A DNA stretch of 64,000 bases from Anaerolineales bacterium (GCA_016928525.1 JAFGKO010000241.1:1-64000), one strand, 5' to 3'. Counted from the first letter of the stretch, positions 7,174-15,876 are shown. The notes: generated by a model from the letters alone, not told the origin. Numbers and translations: made by a program.

Positions 7174-9426
7174 ATGTTCAAAACGTGGTCGTTTTGGAAA
7201 ACCTTCTTCACCAGCTACATCGCTTTTGTTGCAGGTATTTGGGGATTCGTAGAAGCCTACACCTATTTCGAAAACGATTCTCTCAAGAACATGCTTGGTT
7301 CTTATTGGTGGGTTGTTTATTATCTGGTTCCTTTGATTATTGCCCTTTTCATTGCTGTCTTAAGAAATAAAAGCGAAAGCTTAGTGGGAGAAACTCAAAG
7401 GCAGAAGTATATTTCAATATCACCTGATAATCCTTTACGAATTGAACTTTTCGGAAGAGAGAAAGAAAATGCAACAATTTGTGAATTTTTACAGAAGCCG
7501 GGTATTCCAGCGATTGTTGTTTGCGGAATTAGTGGTATGGGTAAATCGGCGTTAGCTTCTGAGATCTTTAATGAGGCAATAAATATGTCCTTCGAAGTTC
7601 CGATTTGGCTTAGCGCTGGGAATCAAACTTTTAATAAATTAGATGTTTTGAAAGCAATCGGACTGTCATTAGAACTGTCATTGGAACGGAAGCCTAATGA
7701 AGACGCCCCAGATGTTTTGAAAATTCTACGCGAAAAAAAGTGTCTTTTGGTCATTGACGGTTTTAATAGTGTTGCTAAGGAAGATGTAATTTTATTCCTA
7801 AACAAATTTCCAGGCTCAAGCAAAGTGTTAATTACTAGCAGAAATTCGACTATTGTCAGTCAAGATGAAGATTCAGGGAGTAAATTCTTAAATGCAAATT
7901 ATGTTACACTCGAAAAATTAGACGAAACATCGGGGATCGAGTTTATAAAAAATGTATTAGAAGGAAATCAGAATTTATCATTTGACAAAGAGAGTGTTGA
8001 AATAAAAAGTAGCGAGCTGTATCAGAAAGCAAAAGGTAATCCTGGGGTAATAAAGCTAGGGCTAGATACTGTAGAATCTTTAGAGATGGCAATCGAACTC
8101 ATTCAAGAAGGTGAATTCGATTTTTTTGATCGTATCTTTTCACATTCTTGGAAAAAACTAAGCAGATCAGCCAAACGAACCTTGATGATTATGACGCTCT
8201 TTGCTACGCAGGTAGAAAAAGAAGCCATTATAAAAACTTTGAGAGTTAAATCAGCCGAGAAAGAGTTGATTGAACTAAGAAGGCTATTTCTAATTGAACG
8301 CTTGGAAGTTGATACCATAAAAAACAACAAAAACAAAGATAAGGTAACAAAATTAAATTATCGTATCCACCCATTGACACGTAAGTTCGCCGAGAAAAAA
8401 TTTGAAGCTTTATCACACTTCTTTTTAAGAAGAAAAAGTAAAATTCTTTTTGTAAACTACTATGCTTCAAAAATACATGCGTTGCTTGGCGAAACTGTTG
8501 AGGAAGCTACGCGCGAAAATCGCAAAAACTATCGCATTGTTTTTTTAGAGATGGACAACATTCTTGCTGCTTTAGAGATTGCCGTTAAAATAAATGCTCG
8601 AAAAAAGATACGAAACATTATCATACCGTTATTAAGTCCATTATTTGATGATGGCAGGCATAATCAAAGAATAGAGTTAGCTAAAAAGGCTATGCCCAAG
8701 ATAAAGGATCCCGACGATCTATTCTGGTTACGTGATGCTATCATCAGTTCTCTGTTTGAAACATGTGACCTGAAAGAAGCAAATAATAAGGAAGAGATAC
8801 AGGCTCAGATTGATTTGATGCGAAATCAAGCGAAATCACCAAAAGTGAAAGCTGTTCCTTATGTTGAGTGGTATCAAGTACGTCTTTATGATCAAATCGG
8901 GGATTATGATAAGGCTATTAAATTAGCAAACGATTCTCTAGAAATCGATCCATCAGATCGAGCAAGATGTGAATTGTATTGTAGTCTTGGTGACGTTCTG
9001 GTACATAAATATAAGCTTTATAACGATATAAACTATCTTAAACAAGCGAAAGAATTATATAATAAGCGTATAAAGCTCAGCAAAAAATTCAAAACAAAAG
9101 ATTCTGATTTGGTTCCTTGGGGATACAATCGCTTAGGTAGATGTTACCTAAAAATGAAAAATTGGGAACTTGCTAGAAAGAATTTTCATACAGCTATAAA
9201 AAAGGCTGAAGAGATAAATGAGAAACTTACTCAAGCACATGCTCTACGTGGCCTTGGACTTGTAGAATGGAGGGAGGGGAAATACTATGAAGCAGGAAAG
9301 TGGCTATTAAAAAGCATAGATATGTTCACGCACACAGGTTCATCTGTAATGATCAAAAGAGTAGAAACTGATAAAGAAATCTTAAAGTCTCTGATAGACA
9401 AAGAAGCCAGCCACCGATTAATGTAA
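7174..9426 (+). CDS. Membrane-anchored STAND (NB-ARC-type) NTPase with TPR repeats
   Basis: A 750-residue signalling-type ATPase. Two N-terminal transmembrane helices (about 10-30 and 45-63) are followed by an NB-ARC-like domain. It has a P-loop GISGMGKSAL (118-127), Walker B KCLLVIDGF (189-197), a sensor motif KVLITSRNS (217-225) and GNPGVIKLGL (288-297) in place of plant GLPL. The second half is helical and ends in TPR units (YDQIGDYDKAIKLANDSLEI, GYNRLGRCYLKMKNWELARK). STAND proteins switch on when a ligand binds the repeats; bacterial relatives include antiphage sensors. The gene is strikingly A+T-rich and Lys-rich beside its neighbours, which suggests horizontal transfer. No nuclease or protease effector is fused; the membrane helices could be the effector. 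Confidence 0.85.
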   Translation: MFKTWSFWKTFFTSYIAFVAGIWGFVEAYTYFENDSLKNMLGSYWWVVYYLVPLIIALFIAVLRNKSESLVGETQRQKYISISPDNPLRIELFGREKENATICEFLQKPGIPAIVVCGISGMGKSALASEIFNEAINMSFEVPIWLSAGNQTFNKLDVLKAIGLSLELSLERKPNEDAPDVLKILREKKCLLVIDGFNSVAKEDVILFLNKFPGSSKVLITSRNSTIVSQDEDSGSKFLNANYVTLEKLDETSGIEFIKNVLEGNQNLSFDKESVEIKSSELYQKAKGNPGVIKLGLDTVESLEMAIELIQEGEFDFFDRIFSHSWKKLSRSAKRTLMIMTLFATQVEKEAIIKTLRVKSAEKELIELRRLFLIERLEVDTIKNNKNKDKVTKLNYRIHPLTRKFAEKKFEALSHFFLRRKSKILFVNYYASKIHALLGETVEEATRENRKNYRIVFLEMDNILAALEIAVKINARKKIRNIIIPLLSPLFDDGRHNQRIELAKKAMPKIKDPDDLFWLRDAIISSLFETCDLKEANNKEEIQAQIDLMRNQAKSPKVKAVPYVEWYQVRLYDQIGDYDKAIKLANDSLEIDPSDRARCELYCSLGDVLVHKYKLYNDINYLKQAKELYNKRIKLSKKFKTKDSDLVPWGYNRLGRCYLKMKNWELARKNFHTAIKKAEEINEKLTQAHALRGLGLVEWREGKYYEAGKWLLKSIDMFTHTGSSVMIKRVETDKEILKSLIDKEASHRLM

Positions 9427-9478
9427 CGTCGCTTGCACTAGACTCGTGGGATTCACATCGCCAAAAGGAGTTGTTTCT

Positions 9479-9565
9479 GTGCCCGAACATATTCCGTCAA
9501 ATCAGAATCATTCCGCTCACCTGCGGGTAACGCACACCTTAGGCAAAATGGAGGATGCAAAATGA
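9479..9565 (+). CDS. Possible 28-residue peptide, coupled to the pentapeptide gene
   Basis: GTG start eight bases after AAAGGAG; it encodes MPEHIPSNQNHSAHLRVTHT and ends GKMEDAK. Its TGA overlaps the next ATG (ATGA), the spacing of a translated leader or small partner. I do not recognise the peptide. It may be a chance frame. Confidence 0.35.
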   Translation: MPEHIPSNQNHSAHLRVTHTLGKMEDAK

Positions 9566-10452
9566 CAGTAGATGTTATCCAGACGATTGCCGGCTATATT
9601 GCCATTGCAGTGCCAGTGACAGTTGCTCTTGGCAACCTAGCGCGAATAATTTTGGAATGGCTAAATCAACGCCACAAAATCAAGACAACGGTTATTCAGC
9701 AGACGCATAACATCACAACACACTATTTGGATCGTGCACTTGATCCCCAAGTTCCACTTGCTTTTCGACACCAACTGCTCCGATTTCTAGCTACACCTGA
9801 TCGCGATGGGTCACGATTACAAACTTGGGCACAAAATGAGCTAGAACGTGTAGGGAGCATCGTAGATGAAGCTAACCGTGCGGTAGAAGCTGCTGAAAAA
9901 GAACTCCAAGCTGCCAAAAGCGCAGCTCAAATTGAAGCTGCGGAAAGAAAATTGGCAGAGGCTATGCAGCGCCAAAAATCTCTCATGGAACCGCCAGCAA
10001 AACCTCCACTGACTGCTGCGTCACTACGGGCAGGTTTCATTTATGAAGAAGAGTTAAGCGGACTTGAGATGAGAGATGCAGATCTTAACAGAATGAGCTT
10101 GACATATAGAAATCTACGTGGTGCGGATTTCTCGGGAAGTGATCTCACTGGTGCGACTCTCCAAGGATCTGATTTGCGGGCGGCCAGTTTTATTGGTACA
10201 AAATTGGATGGCACAGTTTTTTATAGAGCTGATCTACGCGGCGCAATCTTGCGGGAGGCGATATTGAAGAACACCAATTTCCAAGAGGCTCACCTTGAGG
10301 GAGCCGATCTTAGTTCAGCGAAAATTGAAGGGGCTGACTTACGTGCCACATATGATCAGACGACAAAATGGCCAGCAGGCTTTGATCCTGATGCTGCTGG
10401 TGCTGTTCAGATCAATGTTCCAGAGACTGCAAATGTTCCGCAATCGGAGTGA
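9562..10452 (+). CDS. Membrane-anchored pentapeptide-repeat protein
   Basis: A 296-residue protein. One N-terminal transmembrane segment (about 5-27, IAGYIAIAVPVTVALGNLA) precedes a helical region. Residues 95-140 are an Ala/Glu/Lys coiled coil (EANRAVEAAEKELQAAKSAA). Residues 165-265 are pentapeptide repeats of the A(D/N)Lxx type (LRGADFSGSDL, LQGSDLRAASF, LRGAILREAIL, LEGADLSSAKIEGADLR), which fold into a right-handed beta-helix. Start at ATG 9562 after GGAGG. It lies 135 bp after the STAND NTPase in the same direction with no terminator between, so co-expression is possible. Function unknown; pentapeptide proteins often act as scaffolds or DNA mimics. Confidence 0.85.
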   Translation: MTVDVIQTIAGYIAIAVPVTVALGNLARIILEWLNQRHKIKTTVIQQTHNITTHYLDRALDPQVPLAFRHQLLRFLATPDRDGSRLQTWAQNELERVGSIVDEANRAVEAAEKELQAAKSAAQIEAAERKLAEAMQRQKSLMEPPAKPPLTAASLRAGFIYEEELSGLEMRDADLNRMSLTYRNLRGADFSGSDLTGATLQGSDLRAASFIGTKLDGTVFYRADLRGAILREAILKNTNFQEAHLEGADLSSAKIEGADLRATYDQTTKWPAGFDPDAAGAVQINVPETANVPQSE

Positions 10453-10550
10453 GATTGAATAAATGAGGAGAAATGAAAATCGTGTCTAGCACTTTTACTC
10501 CGATTGCTCTGTCAAAATGAGTTGATACTACACTTGAACATCTTTTTTAT

Positions 10551-10583
10551 AAAGCTTTCCTGCTTTCACAGGAGAGCTTTTTT
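10551..10583 (+). terminator. Intrinsic terminator after the pentapeptide gene
   Basis: AAAGCTTTCCTG pairs with CAGGAGAGCTTT (one G-T pair) around a six-base loop, followed by T residues. It marks the right end of the NTPase/pentapeptide unit. Confidence 0.8.
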
Positions 10584-10586
10584 CCT

Positions 10587-10592
10587 TATAAT
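10587..10592 (+). promoter_or_regulatory. -10 box of the C39/SH3b gene
   Basis: TATAAT, 34 bp before the ATG at 10627, directly after the terminator. Confidence 0.5.
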
Positions 10593-10626
10593 AAGGGCAA
10601 CGTCCTCAACCTATAGAGGTGATCCC

Positions 10627-12087
10627 ATGCCCTTCTCTCCCGTCAACTACTCCCAGGGTGACCCGGCCTGGAAATCGGTCAAGATCGGCTCCAGCAGCGA
10701 GACCATCGGCCACGTCGGATGTGCGCTGACCAGCCTCGCCATGCTGGTCAGCGGGCACGGCTACCCCGAAACGCCCAAGACGCTTAACGCCAAGCTCAAG
10801 GCACGCGGCGGCTACGTGGACGCGGCCATCATCTGGGGCGCGGTCACTAGCATTTATCCGCAGATCGTCTACCGCAACCTGGTGCTGTGCCGCGACACCG
10901 CCGCGCCGCTCGCCCGGATCGACGCCTCCATCGCCGCCGGTCAGCCCGTGCTGGTCGAGGTGGATAGCTCGCCCCAGGCCGGTTTGCAAACCCACTGGGT
11001 GGTGCTCTACGCCAAGCAGGGCGACGATTACCTGATGCTCGATCCCTGGCCCCATCCGACCGAGAGCGGTCAGGAGGTGCCCCTCATGCCGCGCTACAGT
11101 CATGGCAAGGCGCTTCAGAAGAGCATCACCGCTGTCGTCTTCTACGAATGCCTGCAGAGCGGGACGGGCGACTCTGGGGATACAGCCACGACGAAACCGA
11201 CCTCGCCAACCGAGCCGGGGACCTATGTCAAGATTCCCGTCAGCGTGGAGGCCGGTCTGCGCCTGCGCACCGCGCCCACGACTGCTTCCGATACTGTCGC
11301 CATCGAACCGCCCGGGGCCTTGCTCCGTATCGTCGAGCCCGTCAGCGTGGCGCTGCCCAAGATCGGCGTCTACGACCAGTGGCTCAAGGTCCGCGACGGG
11401 CAGGGACGCGAGGGCTACGTCGCTGCCTGGTACGTGGAAGCGGGGCCGACGGTCGAGGGGACGCAGGAGCCTCCGATAGCAGAACCAGCCCCAACATCCA
11501 CGCCTGAACCGACTCCAGAGCCGACTCCGCCTGTACCGGTTCCCACCGAACCGGTGAGTGAAAACGAGGGAGAACCAGAGCACGCAGCACTGACCGTCTA
11601 CGTCTCGCAGTCCGTTGGCGAGGCTGGCCTGCGCCTGCGCAAGACAGCCAGCCTGGGCGGCGCGCTGGTGGCCATCGAAAAAGCCGGGGCCGCGTTGACT
11701 GTCCTCGAACCTGCCGATAAAGCCCGCGCCAAGGTCGGCAAGCAAGGCAAATGGATCCACGTCTCAGACCCCGAACGATTGCAAGGCTACGTGGCCGCGG
11801 ACTACGTTGAATTGAAAAACGAACCTGTCCTGGAAGAACCGGTTGTAACGCCCGAGCCAGTCGCGGAGGCGGGAACCGTCTACGTCAGCAGCGCAGCAGC
11901 GGCCGGTTTACGCCTGCGGTCGGAACCCAACACGAACTCGGACACGCTTGCGATCCTGCCCCCCGGGACCGAACTGAAGGTGCTGGAGGGCACGGCCAAG
12001 ATGATCGGCGTCTACGGCAAATGGTTCAAGGTGCGCGAAACCGGCGGGACGGAAGGCTACGTGGCTGCCTGGTACCTGCGCAAATGA
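10627..12087 (+). CDS. C39-like cysteine peptidase domain with three bacterial SH3 domains
   Basis: A 486-residue protein. Residues 1-175 are a C39-like papain-fold domain: catalytic Cys in GHVGCALTSLAML, His in LQTHWVVLYAK and an acid in YLMLDPWPH. Three SH3b domains follow (about 200-275, 325-400 and 420-486), each with the LRLR core (AGLRLRTAPTT, AGLRLRKTAS, AGLRLRSEPNT) and ending GYVAAWY or GYVAADY. They are joined by Pro/Thr/Glu linkers. SH3b domains bind cell-wall peptides, so the protein resembles an endolysin or cell-wall amidase. No signal peptide is present at ATG 10627 (MPFSPVNYSQGD). The longer frame from 10504 has a hydrophobic stretch but runs through the upstream terminator. 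Confidence 0.85.
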   Translation: MPFSPVNYSQGDPAWKSVKIGSSSETIGHVGCALTSLAMLVSGHGYPETPKTLNAKLKARGGYVDAAIIWGAVTSIYPQIVYRNLVLCRDTAAPLARIDASIAAGQPVLVEVDSSPQAGLQTHWVVLYAKQGDDYLMLDPWPHPTESGQEVPLMPRYSHGKALQKSITAVVFYECLQSGTGDSGDTATTKPTSPTEPGTYVKIPVSVEAGLRLRTAPTTASDTVAIEPPGALLRIVEPVSVALPKIGVYDQWLKVRDGQGREGYVAAWYVEAGPTVEGTQEPPIAEPAPTSTPEPTPEPTPPVPVPTEPVSENEGEPEHAALTVYVSQSVGEAGLRLRKTASLGGALVAIEKAGAALTVLEPADKARAKVGKQGKWIHVSDPERLQGYVAADYVELKNEPVLEEPVVTPEPVAEAGTVYVSSAAAAGLRLRSEPNTNSDTLAILPPGTELKVLEGTAKMIGVYGKWFKVRETGGTEGYVAAWYLRK

Positions 12088-12190
12088 AGAAAACACTCTA
12101 AAATCTTTGCGATCTTCGCGTGCTTCGCGGTTCAAGAGAAAACCGCACCGTAGTAGGAGACTATCAACCTTTGAAAACAGGGAATACACA

Positions 12191-12946
12191 ATGACCACCC
12201 ACCTTCGCGAACGACTGCAACAAGGGGAATTGGTGCTCGGCACCATCCTCAGCCTGAACTCGCCCGACGTGGCCGAGATCTTATCCAAAACCGGCTTCGA
12301 TTGGCTCTTCATCGACGGCGAACACGGCACATTCGATACCCATGAACTGCAAGCCATCCTGCAGGCGGCTGGTGAAAACGTCGAATGCGTTTTTCGCATC
12401 CCGGCTTTGGAAGAAGTGCATATCAAAAAAGCGCTCGACGTTGGCGCCAACGGGCTGATCGTGCCCCAGGTCAACACCGCTGAACAAGCGCGGAGTCTCG
12501 TGCAATGGTCGCGCTACCCGCCAAAAGGCAACCGCGGACTTGGCTTTGCGCGCGCCCAGGGATACGGTTTCGAAGTAAACGAATATCTCCAATCAGCAAA
12601 TGAAACTATCACCTTGATCGTCCAGGCCGAGAGCGCCGAGGCCGTGAAGAACATCGAAGCTATTGTTCAAGTTGAGGGCCTGGATGCCGTGCTGGTCGGT
12701 CCGTATGACCTTTCGTCCAGCCTGGGGCATCCGGGCGAGGTGACACATCCAGAAGTCCAGGAAGCCATCCGGCGCGTCGCCAGAATCTGCAAAGAAGCCA
12801 ACATGCCGGTCGGCATCTTCGGCATGACGGCGGAAGCAGTCCGGCCTTACATCGAGCAGGGCTTCAGGTTGATCGTTGTGGGCGTGGATACGGTACTGCT
12901 GGGGAACACCGCGCGTCAACTGCTCCAGCAGCTAAGAGAGGTCTGA
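12191..12946 (+). CDS. HpcH/HpaI-family class II pyruvate aldolase
   Basis: A 251-residue aldolase of the metal-dependent (beta/alpha)8 family that cleaves 4-hydroxy-2-oxo acids into pyruvate and an aldehyde. Motifs: WLFIDGEHGTFDTHEL, VGANGLIVPQVNTAEQA (metal and pyruvate region), RGLGFARAQGYG, IVQAESAEAVKNIEAI (metal-binding Glu) and GLDAVLVGPYDLSSSLG. The ATG at 12191 is chosen; the 28 codons upstream translate a repeat-like CTTCGCG stretch. The gene stands alone, so the natural substrate (2-keto-3-deoxy sugar acid, heptenedioate and others) cannot be told. Confidence 0.9.
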   Translation: MTTHLRERLQQGELVLGTILSLNSPDVAEILSKTGFDWLFIDGEHGTFDTHELQAILQAAGENVECVFRIPALEEVHIKKALDVGANGLIVPQVNTAEQARSLVQWSRYPPKGNRGLGFARAQGYGFEVNEYLQSANETITLIVQAESAEAVKNIEAIVQVEGLDAVLVGPYDLSSSLGHPGEVTHPEVQEAIRRVARICKEANMPVGIFGMTAEAVRPYIEQGFRLIVVGVDTVLLGNTARQLLQQLREV

Positions 12947-12952
12947 AAACTT

Positions 12953-13033
12953 TACACGAAGACACCCAGCCTCGAAGACACAAAAGAAAAAAACTCTGTG
13001 ACCTCGTGTATTAGTGACTTGGTGGTAAAAAAG
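12953..13033. repeat. Imperfect palindrome of the ACACGAAGACAC / GTGACCTCGTGT type
   Basis: ACACGAAGACACCCAG on the left is roughly complementary to TGTGACCTCGTGT and AGTGACTTGGTGG on the right. It fills the gap between the convergent aldolase and glycosyltransferase genes. A related element lies at 63789-63870. Confidence 0.6.
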
Positions 13034-13038
13034 TTTTC

Positions 13039-14151
13039 CTAAAAGACAGAGTTCAGAGCCCGCACAAATGCTGCCACCATCTTCTCCAGGTTGATCTCCT
13101 GCGAGACGATGCGGTACGATTCAGCCCCCATCTGCCGTAAACGTGCGCTATCTGACAAGGCTGCGCGCAGGGTCGCAACCAACGCGTTGTAATCCTCGGG
13201 CGGGATCTGCCAGCCGTTTTCAGGGCGGACCAAATCGTCTTGCGTGCCGTCCCCCTTCGCCACAATGACGGGGAGTCCGTAACTCATGGCCTGCTGCACG
13301 GCCAGCCCTCCGGTTCCAGGCAGGACGAACAGGTCTGCTTCCGAAAAATAAGGCTCCAGCTCGTCCCCATGCTTTGCCCCCACAAACTGCGCGGACGGGT
13401 AAACCTGCTGCGCCAGCGCCTCCAAATTTCCTCGCTCCGGCCCATCCCCGACGATGACCAGGCGTGGTCCTGGATCTGGCATTTCCGCACAGGCACGCAG
13501 AAGGGCGTCTATCCTTTTACGGGCCTGCAACCTGCCAACGAATAATATCGAAGGTTGAAGCTTGAAAGTTGCCGGTTTAGGCGACAACGCTCTTTTTGGG
13601 GCAGGCGAGGCCGCATTATGCGCCACGAAAATCTTCTCGCGCGGGAAACCGAGCGCAGCATACTCGTCCGCGCCGCGCTGGCTGTAGGCGATCAAGCCGT
13701 TGAATTGACTGAGGAAGGCCCGCCTCCGTCTCTCTCCCCAATTTCTGAGAAAATGGGGGGAGCCGGAGGGGGGCGGAGCGCCCAGTCCCCAACCAATGAC
13801 CGGTCGTCCACGCCGCTGCATCCACTTCACAGCCGCAGGCGTCGAAAGGTAACGCGGATTGGCTTCCACGATCAGCGCATCAGGATTCCAGTCCAACAGC
13901 CAGTCCAGCACTCCTCGCTGGTAGCACAGATAGAGCGGGCCTTTGAGCAAGTGGATATTCCGGGTTGGGGCGTAGTTCGCGACTTGCAATTTTCCGCTGT
14001 CGATGCTCTCTTCCGCGCGCGCCTGCCCGGCAAACAGGCTCATGCCACCCTCGCAGGCCGAAGCCAGCATGTCGAAGAACGGCACACGATAAGAGGGCAG
14101 TACACGCTGCTGCAAACCCAGCCTTCCAGGGAATTTCACTTCACCGCTCAC
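13039..14151 (-). CDS. Glycosyltransferase family 4 (GT-B)
   Basis: Transfers a sugar from a nucleotide donor, probably in cell-surface glycan synthesis. About 370 residues; the C-terminal Rossmann domain has ILFVGRLQARKRIDALLRA, RLVIVGDGPERGNLEA and the donor-site motif FVLPGTGGLAVQQAMSYGLP (EX7E-like, with GTGG where SxxE is common). The earliest start is a GTG inside an ACTG-rich repeat; a second GTG (VKFPGRLG) four codons in is equally likely. Codons around 13723-13769 carry an in-frame palindromic insert (GAPPPSGSPHFLRNWGERRR). A second glycosyltransferase lies 0.6 kb upstream on the same strand. Confidence 0.82.
   Translation of the reverse strand: MSGEVKFPGRLGLQQRVLPSYRVPFFDMLASACEGGMSLFAGQARAEESIDSGKLQVANYAPTRNIHLLKGPLYLCYQRGVLDWLLDWNPDALIVEANPRYLSTPAAVKWMQRRGRPVIGWGLGAPPPSGSPHFLRNWGERRRRAFLSQFNGLIAYSQRGADEYAALGFPREKIFVAHNAASPAPKRALSPKPATFKLQPSILFVGRLQARKRIDALLRACAEMPDPGPRLVIVGDGPERGNLEALAQQVYPSAQFVGAKHGDELEPYFSEADLFVLPGTGGLAVQQAMSYGLPVIVAKGDGTQDDLVRPENGWQIPPEDYNALVATLRAALSDSARLRQMGAESYRIVSQEINLEKMVAAFVRALNSVF
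13723..13769. repeat. Imperfect palindrome inside the glycosyltransferase coding sequence
   Basis: CCTCCGTCTCTCTCCCC on the left and GGGGGGAGCCGGAGG on the right form an imperfect hairpin around AATTTCTGAGAAAAT. It is read in frame by the minus-strand gene and gives a Pro/Gly/Arg-rich stretch untypical of the family. Confidence 0.6.
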
Positions 14152-14154
14152 TGA

Positions 14155-14218
14155 AACCTGACCACTGCTTACTGATCACTGATCACTGGTTACTGAAAAC
14201 TGGTCACTGCTCACTGGG
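14155..14218. repeat. ACTG-rich tandem-like repeat
   Basis: Many copies of TGA(C/T)CACTG, GATCACTG and GGTTACTGA follow each other, as in CTTACTGATCACTGATCACT. The block supplies the stop codon of the 14204 gene and possibly the first start of the 13039 gene. A shorter piece lies at 37362-37392. Confidence 0.7.
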
Positions 14219-14644
14219 CGCGACATGCGGCGCACCCCAGGCCGGAGATTTATGGCAGTGAACCACTTTCCATTTGCCGTCGATCTTGACGATGACGCGG
14301 CTCTCGTTGTGCGAGGCCACCCGCACGCCTTCAGGCAAGGCCGTGGTGACCAACATGGTATAGCTGGCGATGGCTGTATCGCCGTAGCGCTGGATGTGCA
14401 GGTTGGCCAGGTCGAAGCGCGAGGCCGCCCGTTGCCCCTTGTCCTCCGCACCGAACACAGTACCACGCTCGGCGTTGGCGTTCATCATGAACTTGTGGAA
14501 GGGCAGCCCATCCAGCCGGTGCGGGGTGACCCACCATTCGTAGAGAGTCAGCTCTTCGGCGGTGGTTTCATAGTAGGCCGCTACATCATTTTTTTGAATG
14601 GCCTGCAAATGCGCTAACAAAAAGGCTTTGATTTCTTCGTCCAT
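14204..14644 (-). CDS. NTF2-like/DUF4440-type small protein
   Basis: A 146-residue single-domain protein of the SnoaL/NTF2-like fold: DEEIKAFLLAHLQAIQKNDV, YYETTAEELTLYEWWVTPH, FHKFMMNANAERG, DTAIASYTMLVT and KIDGKWKVVHCHKSP, the typical end of calcium/calmodulin kinase II association-like proteins. The ATG at 14644 has AAAGGAG at good distance; an ATG six codons earlier lacks this. The last residues (APSEQ) and stop come from the ACTG repeat. It lies between two glycosyltransferases but is not obviously linked to them. Enzymatic role unknown. Confidence 0.8.
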   Translation of the reverse strand: MDEEIKAFLLAHLQAIQKNDVAAYYETTAEELTLYEWWVTPHRLDGLPFHKFMMNANAERGTVFGAEDKGQRAASRFDLANLHIQRYGDTAIASYTMLVTTALPEGVRVASHNESRVIVKIDGKWKVVHCHKSPAWGAPHVAPSEQ

Positions 14645-14753
14645 TGTTTTCTCCTTTACCACAAAGGCACGGTTTTCTGTCCGCTAATCTACGCCAATCT
14701 TCACGAATTTTTTAAGAGTTAGCGCATATTCGCGAGGGTTGGCGGATAAATTG

Positions 14754-15779
14754 CTAATCAAGTAATACCTTCACGTAAGCATCTACCATTTTGTCCACGC
14801 TCAAGAACTCTTCTGCCCGTGCGCGCGCAGCAATCCGAAAGCGCTCTTGTTCCCCCAGAACTTCCCCGGCCGCCTTTGCCAGCGCAGGCACATCCGGCGG
14901 TTCGAGTTTCCACGGATCGCCGCCATAGGGCATAAGCCGCCCGGCCTGCTCGCCGACCAATTCGCGCAGGGAACCGGTGTCGAAGCCAACCACCGGTAGT
15001 CCGCAAGCCAGCGCCTCGATGACCGAATTCGGGCAGGGCGGGTTGATCTCAGCCGAAAAAAGCAGATGCGAGGAGCGCATCAACTCAGGGATTTGTTCGT
15101 GCGAGATGACGCCCAGGAATCTGAGCGGGATTTTACTTTCTTTTTCCAGACGATTTTTGGTGCGTGCATCCACTTTACCCGCAATGGTCAGTTCAACTGG
15201 AAAGTCCGCCGACAGGATTTCCGCTAACTGAGCGGCCGCTTGAAGTCCCGTATCCAGCCCGCCTGCAAGGCTGCCTTCCACCACCAGAATGCGGTAGGGG
15301 GAGTAGGACAAAATACCCCTTCGGGGCACTTTGGCATTTTGTCCAACAGGCATATAAACATCCAAATCTACACCATTGAGAATCACGTTCCCAGGCACAC
15401 GCGCCACGCCATACCAATCTTCCCACCAACTGCGGATGAACTCGCTCTGGTAGACTACCCGGTCAGCCAGTTTGTTTCGGATCAAAGCCAACAGTATATT
15501 GCCGTACTCCGCGCGCAGGCTGTAACGCAGTCCACTCCAGCGCACGCGCTGCACCCAGTTGACCCCGTCCAGGCGCTGCACGATGCGGATGCCGCGTCGT
15601 TTAGCCCGCCATAGCGGGAGCAGGTGACGGGTCCCGCCAATGACCAGGAGGGCATCAGCATCTTCGTCGGGATTGTGAGTCACCTCCATCCCGCGTTTTC
15701 GTAACCCGTCTTCGAACTTCGCGCGGAAGGAGGCCATCCCGCCGGTGCTTACCTTGGGAACAATGCAAATTCGAGGCAT
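14754..15779 (-). CDS. Glycosyltransferase family 4 (GT-B)
   Basis: A 341-residue glycosyltransferase starting MPRICIVPKVSTGGMASF. N-terminal domain: GGTRHLLPLWRAKRRGIRIV and QRLDGVNWV. C-terminal domain: VILNGVDLDVYMP, ELTIAGKVDA, LRFLGVISHEQIPELMRSSH and the donor site NPPCPNSVIEALACGLPVVG with the conserved ExxxxxxxE spacing. A 39-bp palindrome (15306-15344) is inserted in frame just before YRILVVEG, the first strand of the donor domain. The -10 box lies 6 bases before the ATG. It diverges from the kinase gene. Acceptor sugar unknown. Confidence 0.87.
   Translation of the reverse strand: MPRICIVPKVSTGGMASFRAKFEDGLRKRGMEVTHNPDEDADALLVIGGTRHLLPLWRAKRRGIRIVQRLDGVNWVQRVRWSGLRYSLRAEYGNILLALIRNKLADRVVYQSEFIRSWWEDWYGVARVPGNVILNGVDLDVYMPVGQNAKVPRRGILSYSPYRILVVEGSLAGGLDTGLQAAAQLAEILSADFPVELTIAGKVDARTKNRLEKESKIPLRFLGVISHEQIPELMRSSHLLFSAEINPPCPNSVIEALACGLPVVGFDTGSLRELVGEQAGRLMPYGGDPWKLEPPDVPALAKAAGEVLGEQERFRIAARARAEEFLSVDKMVDAYVKVLLD
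15306..15344. repeat. 39-bp palindromic element in frame inside a glycosyltransferase gene
   Basis: GGACAAAATACC pairs with GGCATTTTGTCC and, inside, CCCC with GGGG around TTC. The length is exactly 13 codons; on the coding strand it reads GQNAKVPRRGILS. The surrounding sequence fits the family without it. Confidence 0.8.
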
Positions 15780-15785
15780 GAGAAA

Positions 15786-15791
15786 ATTATA
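15786..15791 (-). promoter_or_regulatory. -10 box of the 14754 glycosyltransferase, leaderless arrangement
   Basis: TATAAT on the minus strand ends 6 bases before the ATG at 15779. Next to it lies a CTCCCTGAGGGAG hairpin in the divergent spacer. Confidence 0.6.
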
Positions 15792-15876
15792 CTCGCCCAT
15801 CTCCCTGAGGGAGAGGGGTGGGGGTGAGGGACAATTTATGGTATCCTTAACCAACCCCACCTGCCGGAGCCTGTCT

